Assembly (NCBI GenBank): GCA_963971285.1
Contig: OZ020244.1
Span: 24,614,001 to 24,678,000, forward strand
Length of the DNA stretch: 64,000 nucleotides
Direction of reading: 5' to 3'
Source of the DNA: Astropecten irregularis
Taxonomy: Eukaryota; Echinodermata; Asteroidea; Paxillosida; Astropectinidae
Shown: positions 1-11,700 of the stretch, in pieces
Layout: the number at the start of each line of letters is the position of its first letter
Numbering within the stretch: the first letter of the stretch is position 1
Translations under genes and position numbers: made by a program
The notes under the pieces: model-generated
The model's database searches: none
Told to the model about the DNA's origin: nothing
Seen by the model: the letters and a program-made list of their open reading frames with translations, nothing else

Positions 1-617
1 CGTGTATAACATTTCCATTATACTCCATAATAATCGACCTGGAGGAAAACAAAACTGAATGTGGTGTGTGAAGATCCTAAAAAATCACGGCCAGAGCATT
101 CTATAGATGAAGCATCTCTGTGCATCATATCATAGTAAACCAACTGCATTATGTTATCAGTACCTTGCAAAGTTTCAAATTTCATTTAGCAGATGATTGG
201 AATATTATTATTATAATTGTACGGTCTTCCCTGAAAGGTGTTTTTTATCGTGCGGTATCGCAATTCGACAATTTCATGACTTCGAGAAAAGAAAATAAGA
301 GCTCTTTTTCTAATTTCTATCCTAAGATTTGACCAAACTTTAAGGGCTGATATTGTTTGGGCAAACAGTTTCCTTTCTATAAGGAGCCCGCAGCAAAGCC
401 CACATTTTCTTATTCTTATATGGAGAAACTGTTATAAAAAAAGGGTTGGTCGACAATTATAATGGACTCTTGATGAATAGGATATATCTAGCTAAATAGG
501 CCTATGCATTCAATGACCTATAACAGGCCTGCAGCCTGTGCAGTCCCAATGCCAAAACCAGAATCGATATAGCATATAAAAAAGACTCAACCAGTGCAAA
601 ATGGAACCATTTCCATA

Positions 618-675
618 CCCCCCCCCCCCCCCTCCTCTTTCGAATAATACATTTGAAAGTAAAAAAAAAAAAAAA
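618..675. repeat. homopolymer tracts C15 and A15
   Basis: Fifteen C residues at 618-632 and fifteen A residues at 661-675 are directly visible. The short ORFs read through them are artefacts of low complexity. Confidence 0.9.
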
Positions 676-1437
676 CCTTTGAATGGAAAAGAAAACTAAT
701 CGAGCCAGCGGGAAGCTCAGAATTTGCAATTCTGTCCGTCGGCCCTGGGAGCGGGGAGCCCCCAGCTGGTCTTTGAGAAGGATTCAAGTAAATCCTCTCC
801 CCTCTCTCCCGTGAAGGACGACCGGCTGCCCCGGACAACCACGTCAATTTGCAGGGCCCAACTTTGCAGAAATTAAATCATCCCCGAAGGCGTGCTGGCT
901 GAGATTCCGTGTCCCAGCCCCAGCTGAGCAGGCCGTGATTGATGGCAAATCCGGGCTGTTTATCCCAATAATTCGGATAATTTTCTTTACTTCTCCGAGC
1001 GGCAACAAGGTTGCGAGTTAGTGCGGACAATCCGGGCATGAATGAAAAGGGGGGTTTGACAGAAATGGCAACATTGACAATCTCTCTCGGTGGTCAATAT
1101 TCGGCTCAGTGGAGGGGTTCTTGGGGGCCGGGGCCACATCGGCACAGACCATTATCAAAGGCCAATACTATATAATCATTTGATTCTGTTGCACTCTTAA
1201 CACTGTTGGATTTATTTGTCCCAGCAGCGTTTACTCAGTCACAAGAAAAAGTTTCTTTATCCTATCAACTATTGCCCCCAAACTATCACCTGTGTCTCCC
1301 CTGTGCTGATTGTGTCCAGGGGATCGGCAATAAATGCTGATCATTTCCTGTGCTTTTATACGGACTGCGCTTATAAAAACACGTTAAATGTTACTGTATA
1401 TAATAATACAATTATAGCCTTCGATAATGATCCTGCT

Positions 1438-1472
1438 AGGATTGAAACGCGTCAGGCCCTCCTAACTCCAAG
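1438..1472 (-). repeat. dispersed short repeat, GACGCGTTTCGATCCTAGC type
   Basis: This segment is, on the minus strand, nearly the same as 9208-9240 on the plus strand: a GAGGGCCTGACGCGTTTC core followed by a CCTAG word. Two inverted copies 7.7 kb apart show it is a dispersed repeat end. The parent element cannot be named from here. Confidence 0.5.
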
Positions 1473-2227
1473 CATTCTATAATAATACAGCGCAGACTGA
1501 TGTTGAAGTTGAGATATTAAAGTATTTGGCGCCAATTTGAATTGCAGTCATAACACAGTATGCCTAAACCAGAGCCAAAAGAGAGAAAGCCATAGAAAAG
1601 AAAACAGTTATGAAAGAACGTTGTCATATAATGAGAGAATTCTGATATTATTTACTGAGAGTCAAACTATAGGCCCTACGGGCATACGTTTTGCAATTAG
1701 ACACGCAGCCCAAGCAGACACTACGTGTTTTATGTCGAACATGTATGATGAATCTGAATGTTAATGATAACATGCGCTTTTGAATTCTCAGAATGATTAG
1801 CTCTGGACCGAAACATCTCAGTAAAATAACCCTCGTCTCTGATTGAGGGCTCAATCAAATTACACCAGACTTATAGAGGAACATCTTCGTGCTTAACTCG
1901 ACCCATGAAGCAAGGATCTGTTCCTTACTCCATGCTGACCGATGGGATCCTATAAACTTTCGGTTCACGAGTGTGAGCTGCATTCAGCTGAGTATAAAGA
2001 CGAATACTGTACTGGGGTTGATGTGCCATGTTATGGGTTTGAAGATAATCATTGGATGGTATTGTGATATTGGCGGGAAGCAGATGTGCAATGTTGGTAT
2101 AATAACAGTTTAATTAAATAGGCATGCATCCCAGCATCAACAGTGCAGACAAATTGTACTGAAGTGAAAACATTTTGATAGGCAAATTCACATATTGAAA
2201 GTAAAATGAATAACTACATGTACAGCT

Positions 2228-2655
2228 AGTCCCAAAAATGCAACACTTTGTCGGGAACCGTTATGTTAAAATTTAACTGTTTGTCACTTCAAGATTCAGC
2301 TATATGTCTTGGCTATCACCATGTTTTGCAGAATGCATAATTCAAGCAGAATCGGGCTGTAATTGGCAAAAATATGACCAATTGAATGAAAACCCTTTAA
2401 AACAAATTTGCAGTATTCCAGAATAACTGGTCAATACACACATAATGTGTATGAAAGAAAGATGACAATCGGGTTTTGAGGTTGGGTAATTCAGTCTTAG
2501 TTTTTTCCCTTAATTTCAATCAAATTTTACTCAAATTCTACATGGTGATAGCCAAGACATGTCTGTATCATATATCTGAATCTTGAATTGAAAAACAGTT
2601 TGACTTAAAATAATGGTTCTCGACACAAAGTGTTGCGTTTTTTGGGGGGACACGC
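2228..2655. mobile_element. MITE-like element with ~100-bp imperfect inverted arms
   Basis: The left arm (about 2228-2325, starting tagtcccaaaaatgcaacac) and the right arm (about 2545-2655, ending in the complementary tgttgcgttttttggggg) are imperfect inverted copies. Shared blocks include GCAACACTTTGT, CAAGATTCAG and TCTTGGCTATCACCATGT. The roughly 230 bp between them has no ORF. This fits a non-autonomous fold-back DNA element. Its superfamily is not determined because no clear target duplication is visible. Confidence 0.7.
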
Positions 2656-2795
2656 AGTATAGGGCCTAGATATTGTATCTGACATATTCAGAGAAATCAA
2701 AGAACTAATCTAATCGCAAGGCATTTATATACAAAGCCATGTTTGCAGTGTTACACATTTGTTGAAAGAACATATTAAACAATATTTTAAAAGGC

Positions 2796-2920
2796 GGGTC
2801 GATTTCACGAAGCCGTACCATCGATCGATCGAAGGATAACCCATCGTATCATACGTAGGGCTGCCATGCATCACAAGTCCTACGATTGAGTTTACAATGA
2901 GTTTCGTGAAATCGACCCCT
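2796..2920. mobile_element. short palindromic MITE, GTCGATTTCAC family (divergent copy)
   Basis: Begins GGTCGATTTCACGAAG and ends with the inverted match TTTCGTGAAATCGACCCC. The inner part carries ATCGATCGAT and GTAGGGCT words shared with the copy at 15834-15974. It has no coding capacity. Other members with the same ends lie at 3801-3960, 16372-16525, 16529-16686 and 26800-26906. Confidence 0.75.
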
Positions 2921-3800
2921 GGCCTTTTCAATTTCATAACAAGTTTTGAATAGATTCATCGCCTCAGTGATGCGAGTATAGTGTGAACTTGTTCGTGATA
3001 ACAGCAAATAAAACTGTTCTCGCAGACGAATATTCGGTACAGAAAAAAAACATAGGATCAGCAGAGATATTGGGGGGAAATGTCCAAGAACGTGTTCGGT
3101 CCAGTATCACTGGTCAAGGACTGTTGCTGTGACCTAACGGGGACGTGACGGAACTAACTCGTCACACAGCGGGAGGGATAGCCGTTCCCTTATTTTGGAC
3201 ACTTGTAGATGGCGTTATTAGTGAGACTTAATAACCCCACCATGCTGAATCTATAAAGTGTCAGGACAAAAATTAGTGCAATTAGATGAACCACCCAAGG
3301 CCGTGTGGAATTCCTCTGTGATTTTCATACCAACCTGCCTGCGGAGTTCTTTTTCTGTGAATCAACGGAAGGCTGGTTTTGGAGTCCGCTTGACACTAAG
3401 GTCAATTAAGTTTGACCAAGGTCATGGCTGTATATACAATTTCCCAAACCAGTATTGGATGCCTCCAGCAAGTTACTGGCATGTTGATCCATCCATCCAA
3501 TTCCTCTTGGTCGTGTTTTAATGGAACGAGAGTGAGTTTGAATTAAACCAATGCATGCCATCAGGAACTTGGCAATAGGTCTGCAGGCTACTACTTCTAC
3601 TTCATGAACTTTTCTTGATGTTGTTTTTGTTTAGATTGGATTTGATTTTTTAATGGAAATAGCACTGAACCTGTCTCGTAAAGGTGCGGGATTTGACTGG
3701 CAAAGTGTAGAGAGACCACACTCTCTTCCCAATGGGACAACGTAACCTGACAGTTGACAGCAGAGTTGACAGGTCTTTTCACGGATAACCAATGCTCTGG

Positions 3801-3960
3801 ACTGGATTTCACAAAGCACTAAGATTAATCTTAAGATGAGTTGTTCAATATCACCATAGTGATTTGTATTGTGACGTCACAATCATGTTGCTTAGCAATT
3901 AAGATGAATTCACACAATTAAGATCAATCTTATCAATCGAAGTGCTTCGTGAAATCGGCA
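3801..3960. mobile_element. short palindromic MITE, GTCGATTTCAC family
   Basis: Starts ACTGGATTTCACAAAGCAC and ends in the inverted GTGCTTCGTGAAATCGG. Inside are inverted AAGATTAATCTTAAG-type words and a TGACGTCACAAT core, both shared with 16529-16686. This is a non-coding fold-back repeat. Confidence 0.75.
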
Positions 3961-4437
3961 CAGGACTCAAACTTGTGCCACAACGTATATTGCTAGCGTG
4001 CGTAGGGCTACGCTGACATCACTTTTCAGTTACGGTGTCTTTTGGTACATTGTTGCGACAGCGACACATTGTGACAGTTGTCACAGAGTTGCCAAAATGT
4101 TACTCTCAAACTGTACATACACTCACTGCCTCGTTAAAACAAAACTACAATCGATACATTGTAAGTTGTCCGTCTAAATTGTCAGACATAAAGTTGGTAA
4201 ATCATGGGCGGATTCGGACAAAACCACAGTATTGTCACCTGTGATAGCAGCTTTTGTCACACTGATTTCGGAGTTTCTTCAGTGCATTAATGACATTTTC
4301 TATCACTTCGACACAGTTTGCAAAAACGTGGTTGAATATTGCATCGTGGCAATTACGAGCCAGCTAAAGTAGGAGTATAGTCTCAGTACGAATATCATGG
4401 CCTCCATGAGCACGTACGTTTTATATGGCACGCGTAC

Positions 4438-5492
4438 TATAGGTTTTCCCGGTCATTTTCGGCAAATGAGCGGTCAATTTAATTTTCACGCATTCGTGTT
4501 GACGTGATTTTGCCTCCTCGGTTGAAACCGTCACTCGATTTCACTTTGATGCATCCGTATTTATATAGCATTGCATTCAATTAAATTCAACTGTCGTTCA
4601 GTTTAGCCATGCAAAATCGGCATTCAATTTAGCGGAGTAACCGCAAACAACGATTTATACCAGATCGTTACTTACGTTTTCGTTTTGAGACAACCAATTT
4701 CACAAAATGAGCAAACAAATGCAAACCCCTTTATTGCAGTGTATTGCAATGGTGTCGCATCTCATCATCCATTTTGAAATGAATAGCCCCTCCTCTGACC
4801 TGCCTCTCTCTTCGTCCGGATCTCAGATACGTTGCGACAATGCAACATGAGCAAACAAATGCAAACTCTTTCACACCTGTTTATTTCTTTGTATGAATTT
4901 CTATATTTCTTTGATTTGGTATTTGTTTATCCTCAAGAGAGGATTGGTGCCATGGGTGTGTATTGAAAATCATGGTGTTGCTGTTCAAATTGACTGCAAG
5001 CCCAATGTAATCTAAATCATTCGAATGCATCAATCAACCGTCAACATTAGATATTCTCTCGTACAGCGACCGAAAGCTGCCATTATTTTCGAGGATTTTT
5101 CAATTACAAACAATTTTCGTCAGGGGCCATCACATAAGTGGTTTCCATACAAGAATTGAACCATTTTATACCCTTTTTATTCTTGCGGTACATTCATAAT
5201 TTCAGACAGAACGCTAAATTTGCTGAACAATTCACAGAAATGCATGCCCCAAAACGAATTCGAATGACTAAGCGCACGCTGCCAAAAGCCGTTGCGAATT
5301 TGAATGCTGTTCGAATGGAATTTTTAATTGAAAGGCGATTCTATTTAATCGCCTGACCCTTGTGAACATTTGCTTGCACATGAAATGAAATCGAATGACT
5401 ATTTTGAGGTGCCTTGCAGTTTCACGCGAAATGGAATGACGCAGCGTTTAAATTGTCCGCTCATTTGCCGAAAATGACCGGGAAAACCTATA
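4438..5492. mobile_element. 1.05-kb non-autonomous DNA transposon with 45-bp TIRs
   Basis: The terminal repeats at 4438-4482 and 5448-5492 are reverse complements over 45 bp with one mismatch. The outer sequence reads TATAGGTTTTCCCGGTCATT inward from each end. The roughly 960 bp between them carries no transposase-like ORF; the only small ORF (5138-5356) has no recognisable domain. This fits a deletion derivative or large MITE. The target duplication is unclear: TA or TATA could be shared between TIR and target. It sits just upstream of SLC6 exon A, probably in an intron. Confidence 0.75.
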
Positions 5493-5595
5493 TTTTCAAT
5501 AATTTGGTTTTGGTGAACTGAGGGCATGAGGTGATAGGGAATTTGGTTTTTTACTTCATTTTCATTAATCGAAACCGAATTTATTTCTTTGGCAG

Positions 5596-5730
5596 GTCGT
5601 GTACTTCACATCGATGTACCCTTACGTCATGCTCATCATCATGTTCTTCAGGGGTGTGACGCTAGAGGGCGCTGTAGACGGAATCATTTACTATCTGAGT
5701 CCTAACTTCAAGAGGCTGGGTGATGCACAG
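5596..5730 (+). CDS. SLC6 exon A: TM5 and start of extracellular loop 3
   Basis: Forty-five codons between ...ttggcag and gtaacaac, phase 0 on both sides. It encodes [13 protein letters not shown] (TM5), then RGVTL and a [10 protein letters not shown] loop typical of SLC6 proteins. It is the first exon of this gene seen in the window. Confidence 0.92.
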
Positions 5731-8700
5731 GTAACAACGACTGGTATCGATAATAGTCAATAATCGATAGCCTAAAGTCGATTAGTATTTCTGCAACAGT
5801 GCACGCGCCACCATGAGTTTGCAACGTGTTGGCCAATCACAATGCGCGGAATTAATTATGTCGACAAACTGCACATGTGGAAAGATGCGCAGTTTGTCGA
5901 CAAATTGGCCATCGCAGTTGTGAAACGACCGTATAGCAGATCCAAAATGCACTAGACAACTGACGCAAAGTGCTGCAATTGATATTAGCATAGGGTTGCT
6001 TACAGCTCTGTGTTCCCATTACTCCAATTTCATGGCGTCATCTTGTTCACGCACATCTGAAATGTGGACGATGTTGAAAGCAGTCAAACTAATCATATCT
6101 CCAATATCAATTAGCCCAAGGTAATACTGTCAGGCTGATAGAAAACATCATGTGGCACAAATTGTTTGGCCATGATTGTCCAAGCACCTTGATGAATGTG
6201 GATCCAATCGGTTCAGTCCAAGAAAAGAGTAATCATTTGCCACTCCAGCACTTCAAGATGCACTTGAGTCATTGATGAAGGCTCGGGAGAAGCACTCAGT
6301 CCAATTCACACCGAGTGACCTCGGCGGGGAGATAGGCGAGATGGACGGCATCAATCTCTCCATGGCTACGCTCAGCCAGTAATTATTGTTTGACACGACA
6401 TAGCAGATGCTCCGTGCATTATCAAGGAAATATTGTCTTTCTGTCACGTGCCACGTAGATCAGAAACGTGCTTGGCAACGGAAAGCTATAAATATGACAG
6501 AACTCTCAGATTCCAAGCGTCTGCTACCCCCCCCCCCCCCCCTCCGATATTCCATCCATTTTTGATCGCCGCACAGCAGAGATGTTGTACAAACATGATG
6601 TTGCGAAAAACTTGCCATGGAACACCATTGCATTATGCTAAGCTAAGCACCAGAATCAAGTCACTATAACATAAAATGTTCCCAGATGGTCGAGGCAAAA
6701 AGAGCAAGGGTACATTGTGAACCCACCCCCCCCCCCCCCAAAAAAAAATTAATAAATAAATAAATGAATAAAAAAATTAAAAATGGGACTTTATGGGCCT
6801 GGATAAAGTTAATTTTGTAAACATACATGAATATGCTCAACTGCATAAAATCATCAAATCATCAAATAACCACAACGGAAACTGACTGAATTTTAAGTCA
6901 AAGTGAACATGGAAAATCATTGACCGGTGCGGGATTCGAACCAAAGTCCATACCGTTCCGGCGCTCTTACCAACTGAGCTGTCCAGCGCTATGTTGGTGG
7001 TGTTCTTTTGGCAGTCAAAAGCCATGAAACCATGCACTCACATACCGCTATACCCCAAAAAGTCATTATTTTACGCGCAGCATTAGCAAAAAAATGAAAA
7101 TTAATTGCAGGTTCAATCATATCAAATATTATATTGGAATTCTTACCAGGTTTGGCTGGACGCAGTGACGCAGATCTTCTTCTCTTACGGCACTGGACTG
7201 GGGAGTCTGATTGCACTCGGTAGCTACAACAAGTTCAACAACAACGTATACAGGTTAGTCACTCTTATACCACCAATAAGATCCCATTCTGAGATGATGG
7301 TTTTATGCATTGGAAGGTGCATGATAAGAGGTATAGAGGAGGAATGATAGAGTTGGGGACAAATAGTTACCAAAGTCTCCTGCATCTTCAAAAGTAATAG
7401 CATACTTCGGTTTTTGTCAACGAAATGCAGATTCATGGGCAAAAATATAAAGAAAGATAAAATAACAGTCATCTGTGAAAATTTCAGTCCCATACGGTGC
7501 CCACTTTTTTAGAAAACGCTCACGGTATTTTTTAATCTATTCACATGAGTTTTGATCATCCTGAGATGAAAATTGTTTTTGGTCAATTGGTTTATTCCTT
7601 TCCGGATAAATAGGCCTATTAGCATTTCAGGCAGACAAATTGTGAATGGTATACGTAAACCTATAAGTATGTTTACCATCATCGTGATTATGTTATACCC
7701 TGTAAGTTATACCCTAAGTTATAGGTAAATGTGTGAACTAAAGTATGATAGTACCTATAAAAAAATATGACACTCAATCTAAACTGGTTTCCTTGTCTGT
7801 TAACTTTTTGTTTAAGGAAGAAAAAGAAATGATGATTTTTATATCTGTATATTCGGGCGCAATAGGACAATAGTTTCAGAGGAAATCAGTCTGGTTCAAG
7901 ACGCTTCTGTAGGTTTATTTCACTGCACAAGGGCGGATACCACGATTAGGACAGAAGAACGCCAAGTAAATTTCACAGGAAGTCCCTGACGTTCGAATAA
8001 AATTACACAGTAACGTTCTACGAACGTACCCATGCGTTCCTATGACAGGATATAGACGTTCGTTAAGGAGAGGCACTCAAATCAGTTGTGAGAGCGAGTC
8101 GTGGTATACCGCCCTTTGTCAACCAACGAAGTGTCTTGCTCCCGAAATGTTTCAGTATTTTATATTTGTTTTTGATGTGTCAATGTTTGAATTGTACAGG
8201 GACGCTCTTATCGTGTCGGGCATTAACAGCTGCACGAGTTTCTTCGCCGGTTTCGTCATCTTTTCCACGCTGGGACACATGGCGCATGTGCAGAACGTTG
8301 ATGTGGCAAACGTGACAGCATCAGGTATCAATTTAGATCCACAGTCATCAGCAATACAAGTTTGAAACACGTTGGCCAATCACAAGGCATGGACTTTGTC
8401 GACCTATAACACGTATCTGGAAAGGGTTGACGGATTCCAGGCTTTGGCGTTGCAAACATTTTGGAGGCGCACTAATTTGAATCGCCTATATTTCTGATGA
8501 CTGTGGATGACTGCGATGGACTTTTGGTGAATTTTGCGAGTTAAGATTTTGATAGGTGGTCATCTTCAGAGATCTGAGCCTTTTCAATGCAGAAAGTTTG
8601 TTTGCTTGACCAAAAACACGGCTCAATGATCAAATTAAGTTGCCAACCAGAAGCCCAAAAGCAATACACGTCACTACGGAAATTCGGTTGACTTACCAGG

Positions 8701-11700
8701 TTTCTGTGCTAAAAGGGGTAATGGATTTAGGATTGGGCTTTAGTATAAAGTCGTTTGCTTTCAACGTAAGTAACAAGCACAAAACACCAGTTAAATTCCT
8801 ACAAATCTGTATGAACAATCTTCTCGGTCCCCACATCAGAACAGCATCACATCATAACACTATAAAGTTCAATGGTTACAATTCCCAAACTGATTCAAAC
8901 GGATCGTGTTTGGAAACATTACTATCTCAAAAAAGTCTCAAAGACTTAAGTTATGATGAGTATTCCCTTTCTAACGACAGGTCCAGGCCTTGCCTTCCTC
9001 GCCTACCCGGCAGCCCTTGCACAGCTGCCCATCTCCCCACTGTGGTCATGCTTCTTCTTCTCCATGATATTCATGGTCGGATTGGACAGCCAGGTAAGTG
9101 CTCTGTACTGTGCTGAACCCCGTTCCAACCATTATTCTAAAAAATTCAAGTAATAAACTGCTGCGAACTGCTCGTCAGCCAAAAATGACCTGAAATATGT
9201 AAAATTCTTGAAGTCAGGAGGGCCTGACGCGTTTCGATCCTAGCGGGATCTTTCTCAAAGGCTATTAAAAAACGCAAGTTTAAAGTTCACAGTTTTCTTC
9301 TTCAGTAAAATCACATGTTTTGGTAGGCCTGCAATGAAGCTTAATTGACGTTAAAAAAATGCTGTATTGTTTCTTTAAAAGGATAATGCTCAACATGCAA
9401 ACAAGATTCTGAATATATTCATGCCAAGCAACAACAATGACGTCTGTGTTTTACTGATACATAATTAATAATGAAGCTCCATATATGGTCCTAGCTGAAT
9501 TTTGTTGGGTAGAGGGCGCACTCCAAAATACTAGTCCATGATTTCGGCTTATGGTTTTTGTATCGATTATTAACTTATCGATTATTATCAATACTATTTT
9601 TACTGAAATAGTAACATGAATGTTTTGTCCATCTCATGAGCAGTTTTGCACCATGGAGGGTTTCTTCACGGCCTGCATGGATGAATGGCCCAAGTATCTG
9701 CGCAAATACAAGGAGATATACATCGCAGTCATCTGTGTCATATCCTATTTCATAGGACTGAGTATGGTGTCACAGGTGAGTACCAATGTGCCCATCACAC
9801 AATCTACAACAGCCATTCAGAGGCTGACAATAACTGAAAACAGCGCATGCTCACAATTGCGTGCGCGTGCGCGGTTGACTTGAATACCGGTTCTCCAAAG
9901 TCTCCCATTACAACTGTACAAGTTTCTAATTCTATAGAAAGAAAAGCGTTATTCATCGCGGTAGATCCATAATAAGGGAAAAGGTGATCAAAGTCACGCG
10001 ATGTTGGTATAGGAACGTTTTGGATGCTGGACCTGCTAGCCTTCTAACAGGAACTGCTACAGCCTTCATCAGTTGCCTGATGAAAGCTTGCAGTTCCAGC
10101 AGCCGAAATGTCGCTACCAGCAACACAACATCGCGTATTAAACATTGCTCACCTATTTTCCTTACAAGTTTCTATGAGGGAATTTGTAATAGACAAATAT
10201 TTGTGATTCTTTCTAAACCTATGCATCTGAATTCTGACAAGACCGTACAATGCACCTTTAGCTCAACGAGGCAATTACGGAGATATCTTCTTCTTTGTTT
10301 TTCCCTTCACTGTAGGGAGGCATCTATGTATTTGAGATCTTCAACAACTACGCAGCTAGTGGAATGAGTCTGTTGTTTTTAATGTTTTTTCAAACCACTG
10401 CAGTCAGCTGGTTCTACGGTAAGATTCAGTCCTGAAAAAAAATCTCACCTGTACAATACGAACAAATGCCAGTACAACAGTTTCCACAATTGTGTAAACC
10501 AACCGGACCCATCGCGTCTTTATGGGTTTATTGCAAGAAGACACTATTTTTATGCAATTACAGTTGGCTGTTTTGTACTTGTAACAAATAGTTATAATAA
10601 TCATGATTCCGAATTTATTCCGCGCACACATCTGTCCAAAGACACTCGTGGAGCACATAATTAATATTATCCCTGGTCATTGGGCCATAATTTACATTCC
10701 TGAAACCATCTCAACTCCCTGGGGAGCATACAGCCCCGTCTACATTTAAAGCGTACATAGGCTAATCAAACCACAAAGCCATCTCTATACCCTCACAGGT
10801 ACCCATTTACACCTGGGTGAAGAAGAGCAATGTGTGATAAAACGTCTTGCCCAAGGACGCAAGCACAATAAGCCCATGGGTGGTTTCGAACCCACAATCT
10901 GTAGATTGACCACTAGATCTTGAGTTCGAAACGCCAGACCACTAAGCCACAGAACTCCAACAAATACATTTTCTGAACTGCTAAAGACTCTTTTCCTCGT
11001 GATTGTGTTCGGATTTGCTGTTCATTTGAACTTCTTCAATCTGCTTCCAATTGGAATCATTCATTTGATCTGCGATTTTTCTCCCTCAATTCACTGTGCA
11101 GGCATCGACCGTTTCTATAGAAACATCGAGCAAATGATTGGTTACCGGCCGTTCATATGGTGGAAGATATGCTGGGTTGTCCTAGTACCCTTGCTCTGCA
11201 TAGTACGTTCAATTTATCTGTCTGTTTGTTTATTTGTTTGTTTGTTTATTTATTGTTTTGGGTCTTTTTTGTCTAATTGGTTGTATTTTTAGCAAGATGC
11301 ATTTTTTGTACTGTATCCTCAAAAAAAAAAATTGAGGATAAATCAATCTTTATCATGTACAAAATTAAAAACTGTAATCTTACTATGCACATTGGCCGAA
11401 TTCAACATTTTTTATCCGTGCACAAGCGAAAACAATTGCTTATTTTATTGAAAAGTTGACAAAGCAAACTCGACTCTAGCGAGATTCGAACCAGTGACCC
11501 CCGAAATACCGCACCGACGCTCTACCAACTGAATTTGTCTTTTTCAATTTGTTCGCTTTTTCAATGACTTAAAATTAATTTAGCCAGTTTCCCTTGTGGT
11601 TGTTTGTTTATTTTAATTGCTTATTTTAAGATTAGTAAAGATTTTAAGTTGTGAAGATTCTGATTTATAAATGTAGAAAGTCGGTAGGTGTAAAAGCACA

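Larger units (their letters stand above)
1..2227. other. non-coding stretch at left edge, no gene seen
   Basis: No exon could be recognised here. The stretch is probably intronic or upstream DNA of the SLC6 gene, because the first recognised exon (5596) starts in the middle of a transporter. It contains a C15 tract (618-632), an A15 tract (661-675), a relatively GC-rich patch at about 700-1140 with no splice-bounded ORF, and a short dispersed motif at 1438-1472 that recurs inverted near 9208-9240. Confidence 0.5.

Noticed and set aside
1..5595. Upstream SLC6 exons (TM1-TM4)
   Set aside because: Searched by eye for the TM1 GNVWRFPY-type block and the TM4 end before VVYF; none was found, so they are placed outside the window.
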